This document shows, piece after piece, positions 56,160 to 64,000 of a DNA stretch of 64,000 nucleotides. Made by a program: the position numbers and the translations under genes. The stretch comes from Eucalyptus grandis (lineage: Eukaryota > Streptophyta > Magnoliopsida > Myrtales > Myrtaceae): the NCBI RefSeq assembly GCF_016545825.1, contig NC_052616.1, positions 59,665,278 to 59,729,277 on the forward strand. Direction: 5' to 3'. Positions within the stretch are counted from its first letter, which is position 1; each line of letters opens with the position of its first letter. The notes under the pieces were generated by a model. That model had not been told where the DNA came from and did no database searches. It saw only the letters and a program-made list of their open reading frames with translations.

Positions 56160-59100
56160 CATTGATGGGCTTTCGTCTACGTTGCCCCATGTCACTGCCT
56201 GGCCTCGTAACATTCCTCGTTAGCTTGCTCATTTCGTCATGCGTAAATCCATGGAAATTGTTGTCTATTCTATTCTGCTGTTTATGGTGAAAGTGTTTTG
56301 CATTGTTGGGTTGCGTGGATTTACATGATTCGAGCCGAGTCGCCATTGGTGGCTTCGCCGGTTGATGGCTAGAGACGAGGCAGGCTTCGTCTAACCTTTT
56401 CTAATAGGGCCATGTTTGCGGGTCTAACATAATATTTGAAGAGTCGCTCCTTGGCGGTTAAGGAATGGACTTGCATGTATAGATTAAACATCCGATGTAG
56501 TTTCGATTTTCCATATCAGTAAATGTGAATAATTTCATGTTTTGGTTACACATAAGCATTCGAAATTTTGGCCAACATCTTGCTTGATTGATAAGGTTAG
56601 TAGGGGTATGCAATGAATATTTTATTTAATTGTGTAACCTCGTTCTCTCATTAGATGAGAAAATGCTCGATAAATTGGCTAACTTCCCTTAATCTAGCAA
56701 AGAACTAATTGAACTGTTATGGTAGAGACGGTAGCAAAGATGTTCAATTTAACCGATAATAACATCTCGTCAACCACCATTTCAGATTATCAACCTTGTT
56801 TCCTAAGTGTGTTTACTTGAGATGAGATGATATTTGGTCATTTCTGCTTAATCGCTTAGTTTCTCTCTCTAATAAAAAGAGGAAAAAAAAGGGGGAAGTT
56901 TTGTATAGATCTTTGAACAGTCTGGCATTGTTTATAGAGTTGGCTAATCCAACCAACCAAAAAAAGTGGGGCCTTCACCAAACCGGGTCATCATCCATTG
57001 CAATCACTAGAAAAAGGAGCTCATGCTTCAACAGGAAACTTGCTCATTGCTTTTCTCCAAGGCACAAATGATGACAAGTGGTACGATAGAGCACCAATAA
57101 GAACTGAGTCTATCTTCTTAGGGCAACAAACGTATGATAAAATCCATGTCTTAAGTAGACAAATGGATCTTCTGACGACAACCACTGAATTGTGATCCTA
57201 ATTTAACCAAGAACAAGGTCTTGTCTAAAATTAACAATCATAGGAGCAGCACCCAATAAACATTCTATAGTTGTTGACCTACCCCATTGTCTCCCCTACA
57301 TCACAATCAAACTCAATTTCTTCATTATCAATTTTCTTCTCCATTGATAAAAAGAGAGATTATATCCTATGATACCTTCTTAATCAGGATTTTTCGTGAC
57401 AAAATTTAGTAGAGTAGAAGTCTATGAATCTCATCAAATGAGATTTATCTTGAATATGATCTCTTCACAATCTCACCCTTCGTCTTTCTTTTACCATGTT
57501 GACAACGAGGTTAATGCAATCCAATTTCCTTTTATTTGAAATCTCATTGGATGCAATCTGTATAAACTTGATAGAGAATAAAACCCAACAATTTCATTTG
57601 TTGAACATCGTAAACCAAAACAAGTCCATTTTAATAGTGAACACTTTCAATGTTTGGGGTATAATTGAAAAAGCTTCTTAAAGCATCAGATGTTTTGGTA
57701 AGTCAATTTAGACTCATTATCAATAGTGCACATTTTCAAAGAGGTATAGAAATGTTATTAATCTCTTAATTTTGGCCACAATATGGTCAATCTCTAGATC
57801 TTCAGAGCTCTTTCTACGAAGTCCTTTCTCGGAGACTCTGCATATACTTGTAAGCATCGGTTGTATTTTAGGTATTGACATGGACTAGAGACAAAGAGAA
57901 AAGGGTGAAGAATATGGTGGGCAAGTGACCCACTTGAACTGCAAAGACAGATTCACAATTTCAGCTTTTCTTTTATATCCCTTTTTTCCTTTTCTCTTTT
58001 TTTTTTTTTCCCTTTCTTTCTTTATAATTTTATTTTTATCTTTCCTTTTGTAACTTTAATTTAAGAGGGAGACAGCTGCAACCGATCAACTACATTCGTA
58101 CCCCCTGCTCCTAAGGTTAAAAGCGACATCACATTTCAACAAACCAAGCAAATACGTGACTTAACTAATTCCCCGAATGTCTCTTATTTCAAGTCGAATT
58201 TAAAACCCTTTGATTGCACAAAACAAACGTTAGAAGATCAAATTGCACAAATGCCCAGAATATAGAGAATTAAATATGTTCTTAACTCTAAAGTTGCATT
58301 TGGTCCTCCGTATTTAAATTGTGATATGATAGGATAAAGTGGACTAAAAACACTTTGAATATCTTTTGAATCGCAGAAAATCCCATGATGGTTTTGGTGC
58401 AAGAGAAAGAAATGAAAATCTTTGAAAATTCTTTTTCGTGTTTGGTTGTTTCAACCTCCACCTATCACTTTTGACACTTTCCATGTATCCCAAGTTTGTC
58501 ATCTCATTCCTCTCCCTCTCAATCAGCTTTCTCATAGTTGTTGTAGTCTATGCAAATCTAGTGCAACGGTTGCGACCCCCTATCTACATCATAGAGATAG
58601 AGAGGTAGAGCTCAAATGTGTCGATTCGGGTTGCCTTTTGGTTGTAAACTTGATCTTCCACTTGGGTTGTCTTTGAATTGCTCACTCAAGGACCTACAAA
58701 AGAGCATCTTTTACTTACATGGTGTAGGTTGATGCCAAAACAAGAGTGCCGAAAAGGGAACACAAAAAATTAGTGAAATTGCTATACGTTTTTATTTATG
58801 TGATCTGGGTATAGAGACCTCTCTCAAGATCTTCTTATCTACTCGAAAATAGCCTTAGCTTTGGGAAGCCTTTTGTAGATCTCCATGCCATGAAGTTAGT
58901 CCATCCGAACATCTCATAGAATCGACAAAACTATCGAAAAACAATTCACAAGAACCACATTGGACCACTCAAGAAAGTAACACAGCCCAATAATAAAACT
59001 TTTCTCCCTTTAGTAAATAGCAACTTTAGAAGCTCATTGGTGGGCAACTACAACAAAGCCATTATTCAAAAACTTCGCTGTATAAGAAGATTGCAAATTG

Positions 59101-59360
59101 GGCCCATCCTCGAAGGCGACAACGATCGTCAGATTCCATTTTACCCTCAGTTGTCGCAACATGATTAGCTGCCCAGATTGGAGGCAACAACGATGTAACA
59201 ATCGGCTATTGTTCTGGTGGTCTTCACATGATGGCGGGTGAAGTAATATTTGGACATGTCACTCCATCACTCTATTATTGGAATGTAGCAAGGCTTCTTA
59301 AGTTATTATTATTATTATTATTTTCGTTTGATCTAATCTGCACTCATCTCATCCCTATCC
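56160..59360. other. intergenic, nothing recognised
   Basis: Only short open frames with no known motifs. The frame 56998-57195 looks slightly protein-like but matches nothing I recognise. A (TTA)n run lies near 59300-59323. Confidence 0.5.
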
Positions 59361-59365
59361 CATCC

Positions 59366-59367
<2 letters not shown>

Positions 59368-59413
<46 letters not shown>
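59368..59413 (+). repeat. (TA)n microsatellite
   Basis: About 22 uninterrupted TA dinucleotides, likely length-variable. Confidence 0.9.
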
Positions 59414-59415
<2 letters not shown>

Positions 59416-59637
59416 AGTGTTTATACTTAGTTCGAAGTAGCTCGAAGGGCGTCACCAAACACCGGATTTGGTGGTTTGTCCATTTGGTCTTACATTTGGA
59501 TAATCAAACACAACTAAAAGAATTTGTCCAAAAACAACAGCAATGATGAGAGAGAAAGCAAGAGAGAGAGAGAGACAGCACTGGATTCAAAAAACGGAAA
59601 TTTGCGAGAACACGCATGGGCATTTCCGTCATTCTAA

Positions 59638-59812
59638 TCTCTATAGAGAGAGATAGAGATGGGAGAAGATAGAGATAGAGAGACAGACAGACCAGAGGAG
59701 AGAGAAAAGAAAACAACACAGACAGAGAGAGAGAGAAGAGAGAGATAGAGAGAGAGAGAGACCGTTTGAAGCAGCCACAGAGAGAGAATAGAGAGAGAGA
59801 GAGAAGGGGAGT
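59638..59812 (+). promoter_or_regulatory. (GA)n-rich promoter or 5' leader of the SWIB gene
   Basis: Long GA/GAGATAGA tracts end about 45 bases before the ATG at 59857. Such GAGA tracts are common in plant 5' leaders and can bind BPC-type GAGA factors; here this is inference. Confidence 0.5.
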
Positions 59813-59856
59813 TCGTTAATTCGGTTAAGGCGTTGCGCCCCCCTCGGCCGGATTTC

Positions 59857-62689
59857 ATGAATGTGAACGCGGCGGGCAGCGCGGCGCGGAGGATGGTGAC
59901 GGACCTGGAGATAGCCCGGGGCGTGGAGACGGTGCTCCGGCAGTCGGACCCCAACTCCGTCACCACCATCAACGGCGTCGTCCAGCAGCTCGAGGCCAAG
60001 CTCGGCCTCGACCTCTCCCACAAGGCCCCCTTCATCCGCGACCAGATCGCCCTCCTCCTCCGCGCCCACCACCACCCTCCCCCTCTCTCCCCCGCAAAGA
60101 CCCTTTTGCCCCTCCTCCCCCTCTTCCGCCTTCCCCACCACCCCCCACCCCACCACCAGCCCCAGCCCCAGCAGCCGCAGCCGCAGCCGCAGCCGCCGCA
60201 GCACCACCAGCACCAGCAGCAGCAGCACACACCACCAGCAACACCAACAACACCAGCAGCAGCAACACCAGCAGCAGCAGCAGCAGCTCTTCCTTCCCAT
60301 TTCGCCCTCCAGCCCCGCCGCAGGATCTCAATTTCCGCCCGACCCACGCGCCCCCTCCGCCGCCGCCGCCGCGCCGCCCCGCGTGGCTCAGCCGCAGCCG
60401 CAGCCGCAGCCGCCCTTCCCCCCGGCCTCTGTCAAGGCCGAACAGAGCGCGGCTCCCGCGGCGTCGGAGAGCCCGAAAGAAAGGTTTTTTTTTTTTTTCT
60501 CTTTGGCCATTTCGCCTCCTTCGTCCGTAGGGTTTGTTAAGCGACAGTGCAATTTCTGTCTCTAGGGTGTAATTTGGGATCGATTGAGGGTTAGGGTTGC
60601 GGGATTGGGGTTGATTGTTTCGAGACTTCGTGCCCTGCTAGGGTTTTTCCCCCGCTTTTTGTTTCTCTTTTGCGTGGTATTGATTGATAGTAGTGTGAGC
60701 TTGAATATAGCCAATTTTTGGGGGGGCTTAGCTGAAGCATGTGTTTGGAAATGATGCTGAGGGAGGGGTTTGGAGAAAGATTGATGCACTGAGACTGCAC
60801 TGACACAAATTGTTGAAGCAAGAGTGAAAATGGATTCTGGGGGGTGTGTGGCTCAAACTATTGATTGGGTTGCAGATTCATTTTGTGTGACTAACCTAGT
60901 GAGTTTCGACATTTTATTTTTTTTTGGGTTTTCTTGGAGTGTTCTGCTGGCATGTGTTGGAAAGCAGCTATCTTTTGAATATTCGCTTGGCGTGATTCGT
61001 TCATCAGGATTTTTTACTTTTGTGGTGGGAGTCTGCTTGGATCCATTCTTTCCGTAGGATGCTCCAGATGATTTTCTATCTTATGCTTGAAGTTTGTTGC
61101 CTACAACTCGAAAAGAACTCTTTTTCTTTTTGAGATTGGATCCTGGAGGCTCTTTCAAAATCTAGATTTTTGCCTATGTCTGTCATTGAAATTTCTTTGA
61201 AGGTGCCCTCATTTGCCATTTTCGATATATTAATCTATAGAAAGGTGTATTTTAGCGAAGCGATATTTCTCCCCTTCTCTTTTTTGCTTCATTAACAATG
61301 TGAGAATTCAGATGGTTTGAGGATCCTGGGATGTTTCAACTTGAACTTGAGAACATGGCAATGTAGTGATGTTTCTTTCTCTCCTTCCTTCTAAGTGGTT
61401 TCTAACGAGGTTTTTCTTCCGAGGATTGAAGAATATCTTGCCGATCTTCTTCTTTTAAATGTGTGGCTCCCTTTTGCACAATCATTATTCTTTTGTCATG
61501 TGATGTTATGGGTTAGATAGGAATGCAAATCTGACTAGGTTTAAGTGAATCTGTTGGTGTTTTTCTCTGCTGTTTGCTTCTACATGTGCCATAACTTATG
61601 TGATGGTGCATGATCTTATTGCAGTGCTCCAGCTGGTGCAAAAAGAAGAGGTGGTGCAGGTGGTCTGAACAAAGTATGTGGGGTCACATCAGAGCTTCAG
61701 GCCATCGTTGGCGAGCCAGCATTACCTCGGACTGAGGTGCGAAATTACTCTTTTAACTAAAAGGCTTTTGCATTACCCACAAGAAATTTGCTAAAGAACT
61801 CTTACTTTGCTTTATCCAGATCGTGAAGCAGCTTTGGGCATACATAAGGAAGAATAACCTCCAAGATCCAAGTAACAAGAGGAAGATAATCTGTGATGAT
61901 GCCCTGCGTTTGGTATTCGAAACAGATTGCACTGACATGTTCAAGATGAACAAGCTACTTTCCAAACATATTATTCCACTTCAACCTACAAGTATGCAAA
62001 GTATTCTTAAAGTGATAAATACTCTTTTCCTAGTCCCTAATATGGATTTTATTGAGCCTCTTTTCACATTGTAATGCCTTCAGAGGAGTCAGGTCAAGCG
62101 AAAAGATTGAAGGTCAGTGCTGAGTCCCCCAATATTAGTTCTCAAACTGGTGCATCTGTAATTATATCTGAAGCGCTAGCCAAGTTTTTGGGAACCGGAG
62201 AAAGGGAAATGCTCCAGACAGAAGCACATAGGCGTGTTTGGGAGTACATTAAGATCCATCAACTGGAGGTGTGTAACTTTTAATGCTTACTTTTAGCTTT
62301 TCCATTGCCTGTAATTTTTGACTGTCATTTGAAAGGAAATTGTACTTCCTTATGACATTCTAGCATATGTCAGACTACTATACTGTTTTTGTGTCATATT
62401 TTCACTACTGTTTACCCATTAACATGTGGTCAGGAAGTTCCCTTTCTTTGCTATTTCGGCATGTAAGAATTGGTAGCCTTTAAGGAAGCCGAAACTGTAA
62501 ATGTGTTGAATCTGCTTATCATTGGTATTCTGTTTCTTCTGCATTTTTGCTTCTCTTATACAGGATCCTTTGAATCCCATGGGGATACATTGTGATGCCA
62601 GGCTTCGGGAGCTTCTTGGCTGTGAAAGCATATCTGCATTGGGAGTACCTGAGTTGCTAGAACGCCATCACTTATTTAAGCAATCATGA
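59857..62689 (+). CDS. DEK_C and double SWIB/MDM2 domain protein (UAF30-like), five exons, exon 1 frame inconsistent
   Basis: Nuclear protein of the family that includes yeast UAF30 and BAF60-type SWIB proteins, likely a chromatin or transcription cofactor. Exons: 59857-60483, 61625-61736, 61820-61991, 62084-62268, 62564-62689, all GT-AG. Exon 1 encodes a DEK_C domain (MVTDLEIARGVETVLRQSDP to HKAPFIRDQIALLLR) then low-complexity His/Gln/Pro/Ala. Exons 2-3 hold the first SWIB domain (LPRTEIVKQLWAYIRKNNLQ, IICDDALRLVF, MFKMNKLLSKHI) and exons 4-5 the second (FLGTGEREMLQTEAHRRVWE, ARLRELLGCESISALGVPEL), ending HHLFKQS. Exon 1 is 627 bases, but joining the PKES/APAGAKRRGG frame of exon 2 needs a length of 3n+2, and DLNF and AQPQPQPQPPF occur in different frames, so indels occur in the repeat-rich part. 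The start at 59857 is the first ATG before DEK_C; 59893 is an alternative. Confidence 0.85.
60178..60290 (+). repeat. CAG/CCA/CAC triplet-rich tract in SWIB exon 1
   Basis: Imperfect CAG, CAC and CCG triplets, encoding His/Gln in the ATG frame. This is where indels or assembly errors are most likely and where the frame is lost. Confidence 0.8.
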
Positions 62690-64000
62690 TAGTGCGGCTG
62701 GTGAGTGTTCAAGGTTCATTTGAAGTGATTGTTCCCTACTGTTTTTGAAGTATTTTTTTTTTCTAATAAATTTTATGGCTAAGAATTGTTTCATGGCAGT
62801 TGGCATGTATAAATTTGGTCAACTCTTTTGTATTTGTATGTTAGCATCTGCAGTGAGCTAGAAATTTGGTTTATGACCTTCATAATCTTTTTTATACTCG
62901 CAATTTCTTCTTGCAAAAATTATGCAAGCCCTAACTAACCTAAATATACTTGGAATGTGTTTGATCTATGGGTTATAATTCTTTGTGGAACTCATTTGTA
63001 GACTGGGCAGTTACTCCAGCATAACTAAATTGACAAACGTCTAGCATTTTGTTATAAGCATGGTAGTATGTAGGTAGTTAATTCTATGGGTCTTGGACTG
63101 AAATATATAAACTATTGCTTGGTAGTTTTCCCGATTTTTATGGTAATTCTCCTTTTATGACAACGTGATAAATTTACTCATTTTACTATCATCGTCAAAG
63201 ATATGTTGCAACTCCTATGAAACCATAGAAATATCCAAAGGGTTGGTTTTCCTACGTTTCTAAACCAATCTAACTAATGTGTACTTGAGGAGGATTTTAT
63301 CCTTGATAAAAAAAAGATTTTACTCTGCTCTTTTTGGGGTTCAAGCAAAAAATGTTGCAGGTCTGACCATAATAAGTATGTATTTGCAGGTGCACTGAAC
63401 CTCTACCACCTGGCTGCACGGGATGGTAGAAATGTTAGTTGAGCAGCTTCTGTTTAAGTCCTCTCTTAGGTCTTTTGTGCATTAACAAGGTTAGGTCATC
63501 AGATGTTTCATACTTTTGTCCTAGACCAGTTGAAGATATGTAGCATGGGCTAATTGCAAGTAGTATCTAGTAGAAATGCTTTTGTTCTGATTTTAGGCTT
63601 ATAGGCCTCTGTTTTATTGCTAACTTTCTTTCTGATTTCCTGATCTTAAATCTTGTGGTGATGGATTGACACATAGTCCTGACATAGTCTTTCAGCTGCT
63701 TTGTTTTATCCCCTTGACTGGGAAGTCAAATCCGCAGTGTGAACTGTCGTCAAGTTGACGTTCTTATTGTATATGGTGTCGAGTAATCTGTCCAGGGAAT
63801 GTGTGAAGGACTTCAAAAGTCAAAACCTCACCTTTGAAATCTCTGTATGAATGATATACATCCAAACTTTGCTGCATCGGAAGGAATTTCAAACACTCAC
63901 AAACGATGTAGAATTACCGAATCAGGAATGTAATGAATGATATGCTAAGGTTTTTTCTTGCGTAAAGCTTCATTTGATGAGATCAGTGTGATGAGGTCGG
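62690..64000 (+). other. 3' region of the SWIB gene
   Basis: No further coding exon seen. A TTTGCAG acceptor-like site at about 63385-63391 after a donor-like GGTGAGTG near 62699 suggests that the 3' untranslated region may contain an intron, as in some family members. The rest up to the window end holds nothing recognisable. Confidence 0.4.

Noticed and set aside
55931..56290. Leu-rich 119-codon frame on the plus strand
   Set aside because: Translation of CTC/CTT/CTG triplet repeats in the leader of the opposite-strand gene.
56998..57195. Possible retroelement frame
   Set aside because: Neither strand shows gag, protease or integrase motifs; no repeats at the ends.
59634..60347. Cys- and Gly-rich open frames on the minus strand
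   Set aside because: Antisense of the CAG/CCG-rich exon 1 of the SWIB gene; Cys/Trp/Gly runs are pure repeat translation.
1..64000. Search for tRNA, rRNA, CRISPR arrays and bacterial-type operons
   Set aside because: No cloverleaf with intact A and B boxes outside SINEs, no rRNA-like sequence, no regular spacer array; the genes are intron-containing plant genes.

Overview
This is plant nuclear DNA, from a eudicot. The evidence is GT-AG intron-split genes, AT-rich intergenic sequence, plant-only gene families (laccase, wax-synthase-like ASAT, plant-type RhoGDI, DEK_C plus double-SWIB protein) and typical plant transposons (Copia with a tRNA-Met primer site, Harbinger-type MITEs, tRNA-derived SINEs). 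The tandem wax-synthase-like genes and laccase would fit a woody eudicot such as a Myrtales species, but the sequence alone does not settle this. No bacterial, organellar or viral genome segment is present, and no tRNA, rRNA or CRISPR was found.

Layout. (1) 2.6-5.6 kb, plus strand: a seven-exon laccase with all copper-binding motifs but one base missing in the signal-peptide exon. (2) 6.3-37.2 kb: a tandem array of acyl-CoA:sterol O-acyltransferase-like (MBOAT/wax synthase) genes, all on the minus strand: a pseudogene at 8.8-9.4 kb, then intact genes at 13.1-14.2, 28.7-29.8 and 36.1-37.2 kb. The copies share flanks, so the array grew by segmental duplication. At 31.1-36.1 kb one duplication left a short stub of the gene's 3' end at its junction. 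The array was then filled by repeats: two diverged LTR-like sequences in opposite orientation (6.3-8.6 and 11-12.7 kb), a 75-bp-arm inverted-repeat element (10.5-11.0 kb), a ~670-700 bp inverted repeat carrying a broken BOI-type RING E3 gene (15.4-22.6 kb), and a deleted Copia element (15.7-19.5 kb) inserted in one arm of that repeat. (3) 38-45.3 kb: nested short repeats, SINEs and unrecognised gene-like fragments. (4) 46.3-48.2 kb, minus: an intact five-exon RhoGDI gene. (5) 53.5-55.9 kb, minus: a three-exon gene for a probably organelle-targeted glycine-rich protein with a one-base frameshift. (6) 59.9-62.7 kb, plus: a five-exon DEK_C/SWIB chromatin gene whose low-complexity first exon does not keep a single reading frame.

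The genes do not form a pathway. The ASAT array would act in sterol or wax ester formation at the ER, laccase in the cell wall, RhoGDI in cytosolic ROP GTPase control and the SWIB protein in the nucleus. I found no convincing undescribed system. The most testable idea is that the inverted BOI-derived repeat makes hairpin small RNA against RING E3 genes. Three apparent single-base disruptions in otherwise well preserved genes need checking against reads, because they may be assembly errors.
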